Positions 45,480 to 56,390 of a stretch of DNA of 64,000 bases are shown here, piece by piece. The notes beneath the pieces were generated by a model. That model was given only the letters and a program-made list of their open reading frames with translations. It did not search any database and was not told the DNA's origin. Position numbers and translations under genes: made by a program. The stretch is taken from contig CM065298.1 in assembly GCA_032871835.1 (NCBI GenBank), positions 78,644,154-78,708,153 on the forward strand, given 5' to 3'. This DNA is from Dipteronia dyeriana (Eukaryota > Streptophyta > Magnoliopsida > Sapindales > Sapindaceae). Within the stretch, counting starts at the first letter, position 1; the number at the start of each line of letters is the position of its first letter.

Positions 45480-46066
45480 ACAAATCACTCAACAAGTTTA
45501 ATAAAGGATATTAAAACAATAAACAATATTATTGTAAATACTGTGTTAATGAGTGTTTAAATAAAGATAAAACAAATCGAGCCAATAATGAACTTATATC
45601 AATAGATGTAGAATTACTTTACAAATCAACGCCAATTAAAACTAAAGCCATGATAGATACCGGTGCAAATAAATGTATTACCCATGAAATCTTAGCTCCA
45701 GACGAACATAGAACCAAACTAGGAGTTGATATAGGTCTAAGAACATTTAGTGGAAGTTTGATACAAATAACTGATTGTATAATAAATATACCTATTAGAA
45801 TTAATGGAGAAACCCATAATTTACCCCAAACTTTAGTTACAAAGCAACCGGGTAGTTATAAATTCATTATAGGATTAAATTTTGTATTAAGAAATAATGA
45901 AAGTATGTTAATTACTCCAAATGGTGTTAATTTCTTTAAAAATTCTACTTCTGTTCAACCAAAACTAGAAACTAGGAATCTCCCTTATATAAGGAAAGCA
46001 ACAAACATGGAAGAACCAATTAGTATAGATTACTTTGATTTGCTGTTAGAAAATTTAGATACATAA
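45480..46066 (+). pseudogene. Endogenous caulimovirid aspartic protease region
   Basis: The open stretch 45650-46066 begins with MIDTGANKCI, a retroviral-type aspartic protease motif (D-T-G-A, catalytic Asp at 45656-45658). A later ILGLNF-like motif (IIGLNFVL near 45870) matches the second conserved part of the protease. In caulimovirids the protease sits between capsid and reverse transcriptase in one polyprotein; here it follows the capsid fragments after a 4.8-kb insertion. The stretch before 45650 (from about 45560) is in the same frame family but is broken. The protease part itself is the longest undamaged segment of the viral remnant. Confidence 0.75.
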
Positions 46067-47606
46067 TTAGAATTTAGAAAAGTCTTAAGCAATGAAGAAA
46101 TAGATGAATATTTTAGAGAATTTTGTTTAAACACTGAAATAAAGAAGATTACAAAAACTGGCCTATTGAAATAAAGCATAAAATAGAAGAATTAGAAGGT
46201 TTAAATATTATAGGAAATAATCCCAGAAATAAAGATAGTGTAGAAACATATAAAATAGAGACAATAAACTCTAACATTACTATAATCACATAAGACTTAC
46301 CTCACAGTTTACAAGATAGAAAAAAATGTCGAATGCATATAAAAGATCTTTTAGAATTAAAATTAATAATAAAAAGGTCTTTTAGAATTAAAAGATATAA
46401 TGAAAAGCACTAGTGGACATAGAAGCCCACCATTTATTGTTTTTAATCATAGCTAGGATGGTTATAAATTACAAAAGAATAAATGATAATACTTTAAGAA
46501 ATAGCTATAAACTCCATAATAAAGATGAATTAGTAAATTATATAAAAAAAGCATCTTGATTTCAAAATTTGATTGTAAAAGTGGGTTTTGGCAAATAAAA
46601 TTAGATGAATAGTCAGTGCCCTGGACAACTTTTAGTTGCCCTGAATGACATTTTGAATGGTTAGTCATGTCATTTGGATTAAAGAATACACCTCAAGTTT
46701 TTCAAGCAAGAATGGATAAAATATTTAAGCATTTTTTCCAATTTCTGTATAGTATATATTGATGACATTCTTGTTTTTAGTAATAATAGATTATACATAC
46801 AAATCATGTTCGTCAGGTATTAGAAGTTTTAAAAAGAATAATATAATAATTTCCAAAACAAAAATAGAATTATTTAAGAATAAAATAGATTTTTTAGGGT
46901 TAATTATAAACAAAGGAAAAATAGAACTACAACCTCATATAATAACAATGATTTTAAGTTTTCTTGATATGATAGAAGAAACTAAGGAATTACAAAAGTT
47001 TTTAGGATAATAAAATTATGGAAGAAATTTTTTCCCTAATTTAAGTACATTAGTTAGACCACTCTACGATAAGATTAGTAAAAATGGTCAAAATTCTTTA
47101 ATAGTGAAGATGTAAAATTAATTCAGAAAATAAAGAAAATAGTTCAAAAGAAAATAGTCCTTTGGGGCAACCTTAAGTCCCATAGCACTTCCAATAGATA
47201 GCTATTATAAGATAGTACAAACAAATGCTAATAGTAAAGGATGGGCATAAATATTAATTCAAATACCTACATAAGGAAGTTTAAAAAATACTGAAGAAAT
47301 AACTATGTATACTAGTGGAAAGTTTTCAGAAGTTAAAAGTATAAGATCAAGCACTGAATCAGAAATTCTAGGCATTATAAACTCTTTAATTAAATTTAAT
47401 ATATATAATCAAAATGAGATTTTACAGTTAGAACATATTGTAATAATGTTGTTTAAGACAAAATTTGAAAAAAAAAATCTTTTTTTAGTAAAAGATGGTT
47501 AAGTTTTTTAGAAACATTAACCAATAGATGATATAAAGCATAATTTGAACATATAACCGGAAAAGATAATACAGTAGCAAACATCTTGTCAAGACTAATT
47601 GACTGT
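46067..47606 (+). pseudogene. Endogenous caulimovirid reverse transcriptase / RNase H region
   Basis: Converts the viral RNA to DNA in active relatives. The reverse transcriptase motifs are spread over at least three frames: DCKSGFWQI around 46570-46600, PWTTFSCP near 46620, MSFGLKNTPQVFQ near 46670-46700 and YIDD at 46755-46766 with both Asp codons kept. A later open part is at 46759-47010. RNase H is seen at 47290-47500 (TSGKF, STESEILGI) and closes with FEHITGKDNTVANILSRL at about 47545-47600, the usual end of this domain. Breaks are numerous (for example stops near 46605, 46645 and 47008, and a frameshift near 46550), so it is inactive. Pararetroviral rather than retrotransposon origin is supported by the viroplasmin-like region downstream and the absence of integrase. 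Confidence 0.78.
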
Positions 47607-48657
47607 TAAATTATTTGTAGATATGGTAGGAAGCTAAAAAAATGTCCAGAAAAGATTTATTTCTTCAGCACAAAGCAATAGTGATAAAAAGCTTCGTATA
47701 TGGTCTTATACTATTAATTACAGCTCAAGAGTTTCTTTTCAACCTCTAAATCATTTGAAGAAAAAATTACTGAACCTCAGCAAGTTTTTCTTAATAACAT
47801 TTGGTTTTTTAGAAACGATAACAAAAGTTTTCTGAATTCAATGAAAATCTTAAGTGAGTATTTTTCAGAAAATAATAAGTTTTCCTATTATGTAGTTTAC
47901 AGAGGAAGAAAAGTAGGAATCTATTGAACTTGGCAAGAAACTGCTAGCTATGCTAAAGATTTTCCTAATCCTATTTTTAGAAGTTTTTTTTTGTTTAGAT
48001 GAAGCTCATAAATCATTAAACCCGTTTTTGCAAAATCAAGACGGTTACGAATATTTTAGATTTTAATGGAATTACTTGGGATCGAAACCAAGTAAATTTT
48101 TTGAAGAATTAGAAAGCTGTAAAAAAGCAATGAGTGAGCTCTTAGAAAAAATGCAAGCTGAAAATACAGTACTAAAGCATAATTTAGAAATGGTTGAACA
48201 GTTAACTGACCAGCTCCAAAAAATGGATACAAATCAAAAAAGTATTCAAAAGCTAGAAAAGCAAAAGAATAAAGAAAAAGAAACAACTGGGAATGAAGAG
48301 TTCATGGAAACATACTCTAAAAGGCCACTTGACCATATAAATATTACCATAATGAGGGATTAAGCAAAAAATATATATAAAGCGATAGAAAAACTACATA
48401 ATGATATAAAGCAGAGTAATTTTTGCCAAGCCATAGATGATAATCTGAAGCGTTTTCTAAAAATTCTAAAGTTTCTTTCTTTGGGCCTCAGATTACCTAT
48501 GTGTATGATTACGTTTTTCCATAAAAGAAATATAATCAATGAGTTTTATACAAATTTATTGCAGTCCAAATAAATCCTGACGTTTTCCCGATGAATTTTG
48601 ACATTCCAGACTTTGGGCAAGTTGGTATTGAAGAACTTTTTGTTAGTTTTTAGATTA
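47607..48657 (+). pseudogene. Endogenous caulimovirid viroplasmin/transactivator-like region
   Basis: After the RNase H end, a segment at about 47890-48000 reads YVVYRGRKVGIY, then a stop, TWQETASYAKDFP and FRSFF, the pattern of the Cauli_VI (viroplasmin) domain of the inclusion-body/transactivator protein. The open stretch 48076-48363 is a coiled coil (FFEELESCKKAMSELL ... LTDQLQKMD). Breaks lie at about 47926 and around 48000-48066. The tail to 48657 carries further short pieces before SIRE-3 begins. A separate transactivator frame after the polymerase fits caulimo-, soymo-, cavemo- or solendovirus-like relatives rather than badnaviruses. Confidence 0.65.
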
Positions 48658-48846
48658 TGTTGGCATTAATTCCTTATCAAAATGATGTTTACTTGTAATG
48701 ATTTAGTTGTTTAGATTCATGATGATTCAAGCTTCAAAGAAGGAATAACAACAACTAGTCAAAGTAAGTACAAAGTCTTCAAAGAGAAAGGATGTTATAT
48801 GGTTTTACAGAGATATATTAAGACCTTATCTTTCTCTTACAAGGCT

Positions 48847-48965
48847 TAGGCACACACACACAAATCATATATATGTTTCCATACATAGTTGTGCACCTTT
48901 ATAGGCACACACACACACACACACAAATTATACATATGTGTACCTACATCGTTGTGCACCATTTA
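48847..48965 (+). repeat. Tandem duplication with CA microsatellites in the SIRE-3 LTR
   Basis: Two units of about 60 bp, each starting AGGCACACACACAC and ending GTTGTGCACC(A)TTTAT. The CA run is longer in the second unit. Confidence 0.85.
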
Positions 48966-50410
48966 TAACACATTCACATACTTGAAGATGAATGCTCATG
49001 CATTGGTATGAAAATAACATGTCTTGGAAAATACATGATTGGAGACTATCTCTATGTAGTTTGCATTCTAGTGTGAAATGTGTTTGTATGTGTATATGTT
49101 TGTATAACATGGATATTGAACTTGATTTTAGTCTTAAATCATTCTTGATTGTGTTCTTGTCTTTTCAGTTACTCAAGTTCTAAGTCAAAAGATACTACAC
49201 TTTCAACTCATGTTGTGTACATTGTCTTCATATTCATATATTGAGTCGATTTCTTATTTTCTTAAATATCTTATATGTCCATATCTGTGAGAGAGTTACA
49301 ATTCATAGTCCGTAAACGGATTTGAATTTTGAGTTCGGAGGCTGGAAAACGGTCGAATAACGTGAAGGGAGAAGAAGCAAGCATCAAGTGCTTCATTCCC
49401 AAGATGGCGTGTGGCCATCTCGGGCAAGAAGGCTTGCTGCCCCGAGATGCCCATGCAACATCTCGGGCAGCAAGGTCACTTGATGTGCTTCATTCCCTTT
49501 TGGTAATTTCACATGTCCTTTTTCCCTCTCCTTTATATATCTCTTCCCTCTCACATTTCATTCTAAGAAGAGAATCAAATTTGAGTGCAGAATTTTCTCC
49601 CAAATTTTCTCACCTTCCAAAAACTATAACTTCTTCATTTGAACTCTGATCTAAGTGATTCAAAGTTGAGAGTGTTTGTATATTCATCCTCCATCTTTTC
49701 TATGAAGGTTTGAGTTAGTTTTATTTCTATTTTTGGAGTCTAACCTCACAAAAACGGGACTACACCAAATCAACTAAGGTTTTGATGTTCTCTCAAAGTT
49801 TTCTTTTAAAACTTGGTCAATTGCCTTGGGTTTTCTTCTTCAATATATATTAGTGTCTTGTGATTATTTTGATTTGAGTTTTGAACTCATTTAAAGCTAG
49901 ATTGAATTTCAAATGAAATCTCACATGTAGAGTAAGGTTTTAATTTGCCTATGTTTTCGCATGATTGGGATTGTATTGTGCTAGCTTTGATTCTAGGACT
50001 ATTTGATGATCTTTAATTGATTGATTTCGTAAAAAATAGTTCCTCACATGTATTGGGCTCTCTTTGGCTGAAATCTCACTATGATGCTATTTTTGTGCTT
50101 AGTTGATTTCATGAATAGATAATATGCTCTAGAATATTTTTTTTGGTATATGAGATTTAAACTTGACTATGCATTAATTGATCATATCTTATGACTCGAG
50201 TTTTAGATATATGCATGTATCTAGGTTGTAATTAATGTTGAACATATCTTACATGAACTAGATGGATTAAACATGCATGATTGACTATACTACATTTGTT
50301 TTGTGCATTCATACCTATGTCTAGAATTTTCCATAGGATGTGTTGATCATAACATTCTATGTTGCGTGCAAGTTTGCGTTTTGCATTCATGATCACCTAG
50401 AGGCCTTGTT

Positions 50411-50590
50411 AGAAGGAAGTCTTGACAATATGTGTGAGACCTATGTTATTGAGCAAGGAAGTCTTGACAAAAGGTGGGAGACCTCAGAATGTCAAGCAAG
50501 GAAGTCTTGCCTAGGGTCGTGAGGATCCAGAAGGGTGAGTGAGGAAGTCATGACAAGAGATGTGATGCCTCGGAATATTGAGCAAGAGGG
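50411..50590 (+). repeat. Four-unit tandem array in the SIRE-3 LTR
   Basis: Units of about 43-47 bp begin GGAAGTCTTGACA or a variant (50415, 50458, 50501, 50544) and end with AGCAAG or GAGTGAG. The middle reads TGTGAGACCT or variants. The other SIRE LTRs in the window do not show the array. Confidence 0.75.
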
Positions 50591-51065
50591 TGACATATTC
50601 ATGAGTAGGATAGGAGGGTAGTTTCTAGGTGAAGGGATCACTTGAGAGATTGTACTTTTCTTATCTACGTGTGGATTTTGTTTGTCGGTGGTTACTAACC
50701 CGTGGATGTTTCCTCTTCAGAGTTTTACCACGTTATATCTTGTGTCAACTTTTCTCTATCCCTATCCCTCTGATATTTGTATTTGTTATTTGAATACTAA
50801 GGATAGAACTTTATATGTAAGTTGACTTCATTACTATAGTATCAATTGTTTATGTGTTATGTTTGTTTGTTGTATCACACTTTACATGTTTTATATATTG
50901 ATTAATTGTCTTTAATTGATATATATATATATATATTGTGATACAAGTAATCTAGAGGGACAAACCTTTCTTTGTTTCTAAGGGATTCGAAAAAGGTGTC
51001 TAACTTATTCACCCCCCCCCCCCTTCTAGGTTATCCTTAAGCATTTAACCGTGTTTGTATTTTCA

Positions 51066-51079
51066 ATTGGTATCAGAGC
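51066..51079 (+). other. Primer binding site of SIRE-3
   Basis: ATTGGTATCAGAGC, a perfect initiator tRNA-Met-complementary site following the LTR end. Confidence 0.95.
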
Positions 51080-51169
51080 AGGACACTAGATTGTATTTAG
51101 TGAGCATCCAGGTGATACATTCACGGTATTTACAAAGTTTTTGAAGTCACGGGTTTACAAGATGATGTA

Positions 51170-52060
51170 ATGGCAGAAGAAACCTCAAATACTAGGCCAC
51201 CATTACTTCGAGGCACTAACTATGGGTAATGGAAGTTGAGGATGAAAGCCTACATCCGCTCTATTGATGAAAGGGCATGGAAGGTAGTGGAAGAAAGCTA
51301 TAGTCCTCCCACTAAGGTTCAAGAGGATGGAACCAATATACTCAAGCCAATAAGTGAAAGGGCAACGAATGAGTTTGAGATTGCTAAATGGCATCACCGT
51401 ACTACAAATTCCATATTTGGAGGAGTTGATGGGCATCAATTCTCTTACATTCAAAATCTTGAATCCACAAAGGAGGCTTGGGTTACTTTCAAAGTAACTA
51501 ATGAAGGAACCTTAGCGGTGAAGAAATCAAGGCTTCAAATGTTGGCATCACAATTTGAAGGTTTAAGTATCGGGGAAGAAGAAAAGTTTGAAGACTTCCA
51601 ATTCCGGTTTCATAACATTGCTAACCAATGTCAAGCACTTGGAGTACCTATCTCAAGAGAGCATTTAAATTGGAAAATCCTTAGGTTTCTTCCTAAGAGA
51701 TTTAAATCGAAGGTGACGGCCATTAAGGAAAGCAAGGATGTGGATAGCTTGAATATAGATGAGTTGCTTGGGTCTCTCCAAACTTATGAGATATTCTTGA
51801 AGGTAAAGATTAAGAGTAAGGGAATTGCTCTTAATGCTATTGAGGAGGTGAGTGATGATGAAACTGAAGAGATGGCTCTTTTGGTTAGAAAGTTCAAGAA
51901 GTTTCTAAAGAAGAATCCCAAGCCTAGAGGCAAGTCTTCTAAGGAAAAGAGAATTAAGAAACCATCATCTCCAAGGAATAAGAAGAATAATCAAGCCATG
52001 AACAAGAAAGGTGTTCAATGCTACAATTGTCATGGTTTTTGTCATTTTGCTAGTGAGTGA
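51170..52060 (+). pseudogene. SIRE-3 gag, truncated at the zinc knuckle
   Basis: From ATG 51170 (MAEETSNTRPPLLRGTNYG) a stop TAA at 51227-51229 stands where a Tyr codon precedes WKLRM. After it the frame is open to 52058 (277 codons). It shows the UBN2 Gag core (about residues 20-190: FEIAKWHHRTTNSIFGGVDG, STKEAWVTFKVTNEGT, KFEDFQFRFHNIANQC), a basic linker and the first zinc knuckle CYNCHGFCHFASE. The final Cys position is TGA, so translation would end one residue short of completing the box. The start is chosen because it lies about 90 bp after the PBS and begins the homology. The best-preserved Gag core in the window. The rest of Gag and pol are displaced by copia-B only 11 bases later. 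Confidence 0.9.
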
Positions 52061-52070
52061 ACCAAGAAGT

Positions 52071-54105
52071 TGTTGGGGTTTATACCCTAAATATGTAATT
52101 TGTAAATTGATTGATGAAATAAATAAAAGGAAAAGTTCAATTTATTCTTTTTATGTTGTTTATTATATAACTTGTGCATATATTTAACATCCAAGATTGC
52201 CGGATGTAATCTCGAACTGTGTATTTGAGTGTCATATATAGATGGATACAGTAAGAGACGTGCAATCTAAAGAATCCATAGATAGCACGTAAATTTGGGT
52301 ACTTTATTTATGGTTAATCTATAGCTACTGTCCATTCAGTAATGTACGGTGATTCTATCCTGAATCATTCATATGAGATATGAGAATTGAGGCACCTTGT
52401 ATGATGTGATCATATAGGACTGGGTCATGATCTATAAGAATCTCTCACCAAGATTCGTTTACCGATGAGATTCATATATATCAACTAATGATGGCTATAT
52501 GTGGGTGATCTTAATCCTGAGTGTCTTATCGACTCCTTCAGGTTAGATCGTGGTCTTTGATATACCATGGGTGTCACAGTCAGATGTTGTTCCCGATCAA
52601 TATGCTCTGTATGTTAGGATTGTGGTTTGGCTTGTGGTTTGGAAGGTTTGTACAATATAGTGGAATCCACTCATTCTTGTGAGAAGTAGATGGTAGTTTC
52701 CTTAAGGGTTGATTCGGGGCTTGTCGAATATGAGCGCTCTCCTAATTCCTTAAGGAAATAGGATTTATTGTCCATTAGAGAATCAATGATACTTAAAGAA
52801 TATATGTAATTAGAGGGGTATAACGGACATTATGACCCAGCTCTAATTATGAACTATTACGGAGGATCACACCATGTGTAATAGCTATATTGATGGACAC
52901 CGAGTTGTATCGGTATGTGTAAAAGCGTATGCAGTTGAGAGAGTGTAGCTTCGGGTTTTTAGTGGAATAACACTGAAGTTAATAATCAAGAAATATTAAT
53001 TAAAGTGTTTAGTTAATGATTCTGAGGATTATTGGAGCTCAAAATACTGTGGGTCCATTAGGTCCCCTTGCTAGTCCGATCGACTTAGGTAACAAGGATC
53101 ACGGTTAATTAATTGGGTTGTCCAATTAATTGTGTTGCAAAAGTGACACGTGTTTATTCGGGAATTAATTGAATAATGAGATTTTTTAATTAATGAATGT
53201 TAATAGTTAAATTAATTAAATAATTATATTATTTAATTATATTGATAATTTTGAATTATTAATTAACTATTCATTAGAGGGTGTTAGTTGATATATGGAT
53301 TTAGGTGAAGATAAAATAATATGATTATTTTATTTTACTAAATTATTTATCTAAGTATTTGAATTTAAGTTTAAATTTAAAATACTTATTATCACTTTTA
53401 ATATATGAGATATATTTGAAAAGGATAAATAAAAGATATGTATCAATTATAACACAAGAGATTGTATTGGATGCAAACTGGTGCGTGCACATGAAACAAT
53501 AGTCAAAAGAAGAATTTGCATATGATGCAAATACCTGATAGACATTATATATATATATATATATATATATTGTACAGACAAGAGGAAGCATCCGTTGAAT
53601 TTTTTTTTTTTTTTTTTACTTTGAAAAGTCACTCATCAGTGTAAGAAAACAAAAAAAAAATGCATTAGACCTCTTGTTTTTTTTAAGGAGACTATTTGTT
53701 TTTGCATGTGGTCGTGCACAGTGACATGAAAAAGAAAAAAATAATTGAAAACTAGAATTGTTCTAGTGGGTTTTTCAAGAGGAAGAAATAGTTTCTTCTT
53801 CATTCTCTCTGTATCCTCCATTCAAGTTCCTGGGTACGTGACGCGCCCACAAGTAGTTACCAGTCCTGGAAGATAGCAAGGAAGATAGAGTGGTTCAGAC
53901 ATGAGCATATCATAAACTGAAGGAGCCTTCAAACGTTGGTATGATTTTCTTCTGATTATATCGATTTCAATTTCCTATGTTTACATATTGTATGTATTAG
54001 TTCCGAAAAATAATTACAATCACAAGTTCACTGGTCCCAGATGTAGATTATGATCTGTATAAAAAATTTAATACCTAGTTCCGATGCGTGACCGGGGTAC
54101 CATCA
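52071..54105 (+). repeat. 5' LTR of copia-B
   Basis: Starts TGTTGGGGTTTATACCC and ends GGGTACCATCA before the PBS, 2035 bp. A (TA)n run at 53544-53570 followed by TGTACAGACAAGAGG may hold the promoter TATA, although it has expanded. Poly-T (53600-53618) and poly-A (53650-53660) runs lie near. Other parts are AT-rich with AATTAATT words (53100-53280). Confidence 0.85.
53544..53570. repeat. (TA)n microsatellite
   Basis: An uninterrupted TA tract in the copia-B LTR, at the place where the core promoter would be expected. Confidence 0.95.
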
Positions 54106-54119
54106 ATTGGTATCAGAGC
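54106..54119 (+). other. Primer binding site of copia-B
   Basis: ATTGGTATCAGAGC directly after the LTR end CA. Confidence 0.95.
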
Positions 54120-54288
54120 CAAGTTTTATTTTCGGAACAGGAAATTGTTTTCGATGCTCATATATGTATGATTGTGTAGGCACGATTTAAATTGACTGTA
54201 TGTTGTTTTTGTTTTTATATTAAAAAAAAATTCAAAAACATGATTGATCGTTAATTATATGGTACTGTGGATTTAGGGTTTATGAGTT

Positions 54289-54333
<45 letters not shown>

Positions 54334-55625
54334 TACAGTTATTGTATTGTAAAAAAAATGTAACCCATATTGAAAACCTGGAAAAATCACGAAGAAGGAT
54401 TCATGAGATGAATCGGAGTGACCTGAAAAGACAGGAAGACTCGGAAATTACATGAAGATCAAGGAATGCCTTGGGGGTATTTTTGTAATTTTAGATTCTA
54501 TTTTTTTAGGTTAAATAATCCACAGTACTCGGTCAATTCATGTATGCTTTATATTATATGATGATAAAAGCATTGTCGTGCATACGTATGTCATTTAGAT
54601 TAGATGTGCCTACAGAAATATATTTGATATGTCATACATGCATCATATCCTGATATTTTATGTATTTTTTTAATGTGATTAAAATGGGTAAATACATAAA
54701 TTGGCTATAAAATGTGATAATTTTTTTTAATGGTTAAAAAACTTGGTAATTCTCATTAATATTAATCTAGTTATTAAAGAGTTTAATAAGTTAGATTAAT
54801 AGGATTAATAACCTAATAATAAATGAACCGAATAAAGTATTAGAGTTTTAATTGTTAAAACTTGGTAAACACTATCATAATAATCTGACCTTAGTAAATA
54901 GTTTACTGAATCTTAGATTGTTAACTAATATATTAGATTTTTAATTGTTAAAAATCATTAATAATTGATTAGTTAATTAGAATTTGGTTCTAATTAGTTA
55001 ATGCGCTAGATAAATTGATTAAAGTTAGTCGTTTAATCTTGTAGAATCTAGGCGCATTAACGGTTAATAGGAAACCCTAATTTTAAAATAGTGAGTGGGA
55101 GAGGGATATATGACATATATATCCCGAGGTCTCTATCATTAGTTCAACACCGTGAGATCCGAGTGCTCGTGATGGCTCTGCTTTCGTCCTCCCTAAGGAG
55201 GGTTTCCACAAAGGTCAATACTAAGGTTGACTTCCTAACTGATAGGATTTCTGAGGGTATTTCCTAAGGCGGCAATTCTTGAGTTAAGTTCGTGAGATCT
55301 GAAATGGTGGGTTACACTCACGAAGGTTTTGATTAAGTTTGTTAATTAAAAACCTGACTGAATGAACGATGGTTGAATGATATGGAATAAGAGTTATTCT
55401 AGAATATCATTTGATTGAGAATGTCTCGGTCCAACATGCAAAGACTTAACTGACCCTAAGGCGGCACTTCTTTGTGGTATGTTAGATTGTCGTGGTATAG
55501 CAACTAGTTTTAGGGTAGTTCTAGTTCGTTAAACATGTTCATGCATCATGTTTAAATTTATGCCAAAGCACTCGCACTTGTTTTAAATAAATAACTGAAT
55601 GAATATTTTATTAATTTTAGCAATA
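54120..55625 (+). other. copia-B leader
   Basis: 1.5 kb without a conserved frame. It has a (TTA)n then (TA)n compound microsatellite at 54289-54333. The segment 54720-55070 repeats words such as TTAATAAGTTAGATTAAT with variants. The ATG at 55626 is the first in the correct Gag frame. Confidence 0.75.
54289..54333. repeat. Compound (TTA)n(TA)n microsatellite
   Basis: TTATTATTATTA repeated about nine times, then TA repeated about seven times. Confidence 0.95.
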
Positions 55626-56390
55626 ATGTCTTCTGCATTACTTCAAATTCGCGCAAACGATAAATTAGCTGGTGATAACTACACTAAGTGGAAACTTAAC
55701 ATTAATGCAATATTGGTCACCAAAGACCTCAAGTTTGTGCTTACGGAGGAATATCCTCTAATGCCAGCTGCCAATGCCACACGAACTGTTCGTGAGGCAT
55801 AGGAGTGATGGGTCTCATCTGATAAGAAGGCCCGAATATATATGTTGGCTTCTATGACGGACGTGCTTGTCACAAAGCACGAAGCAATGACTTCAGCATT
55901 CGAAATCATGGAGTCATTGCAAGCTATGTTCAGGCAGCCCTCCAAGCAAAAGCGACACGAATTTGTTCGTTCCGCTATGCTCTCTCGCATGAAGGAAGGT
56001 ACTTCAGTTTCGGAACATGTCCTGAGCATGATGTCTTACTTCAACAAGGCAGAAGTCAATGGTGAGGCCATTGACGAACCCAGCCAAGTGAGCATCATAC
56101 TGATGACTCTTCTGAAGAGTTTCGATCAGTTTAAGAACAACTACGGGATGAACAAGTTAAGGTTCAATATCACACAGTTGCTCAATGAGCTCACTACCTT
56201 TGAGTCCTTGACTAAGGACAACAAGAGTAAGACCGGTGAGGCAAATATTGCCAAACCATCTTCTTACTCTAATAATAAGAAGAGAAAGAGGTCTACTGAA
56301 AAAGCGAAGGGTAAGCCCAAACCCAAGAAAGCCCAAAGCAAGAAGAAGTCCAAGAAAAGTAAATATGATTTACTTGTTCTTGAGTCTTGT
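55626..56390 (+). pseudogene. copia-B gag (zinc knuckle deleted)
   Basis: MSSALLQIRANDKLAGDNY with DNYTKWK, the copia Gag start. Two close stops (TAG 55800-55802 and TGA 55806-55808) separate it from the continuation at 55809, which is open through the UBN2-like core (ASMTDVLVTKHE ... LLKSFDQFKNNYGMN) and a Lys-rich stretch (KAKGKPKPKKAQSKKKSKK). In this family a CX2CX4HX4C knuckle follows the basic stretch; here the frame goes straight from KKSK to YDLLVLESCL, so the knuckle has been removed without a frameshift. Gag and the next region form one continuous open frame (to 56855). Confidence 0.85.

Larger units (their letters stand above)
48658..51065 (+). repeat. 5' LTR of SIRE-3
   Basis: Starts TGTTGGCATTAATTCC, a start common in SIRE/Maximus LTRs, and ends GTATTTTCA directly before the PBS, 2408 bp. 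TATA-like TTTATATATC lies at about 49531-49540. The poly-C block with CTTCTAGG is at 51012-51030. Internal duplications occur at 48847-48965 and 50411-50590. The R-region hairpin pair CGTGG/CCACG is at 50701-50732. The GC-rich segment 49385-49480 (CCATCTCGGGCAAGAAGG, GCCCGAGATG) contains direct and inverted copies of CATCTCGGGC (about 49412, 49441 and 49463). Confidence 0.85.
48658..52070 (+). mobile_element. SIRE-3: 5' part of a SIRE-type copia, cut by copia-B
   Basis: A complete 5' LTR (48658-51065), PBS and gag up to the first zinc knuckle, interrupted at 52071 by copia-B. The rest of the element should lie to the right of copia-B, outside the window. It is inserted in the viral remnant; the five bases before it are GATTA. 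Confidence 0.85.

Noticed and set aside
48658..48720. Continuation of the viral frame across the SIRE-3 LTR start
   Set aside because: The text at 48658 fits the SIRE LTR start (TGTTGGCATTAATTCC) and later LTR features follow; the apparent viral continuation is short and without a motif.
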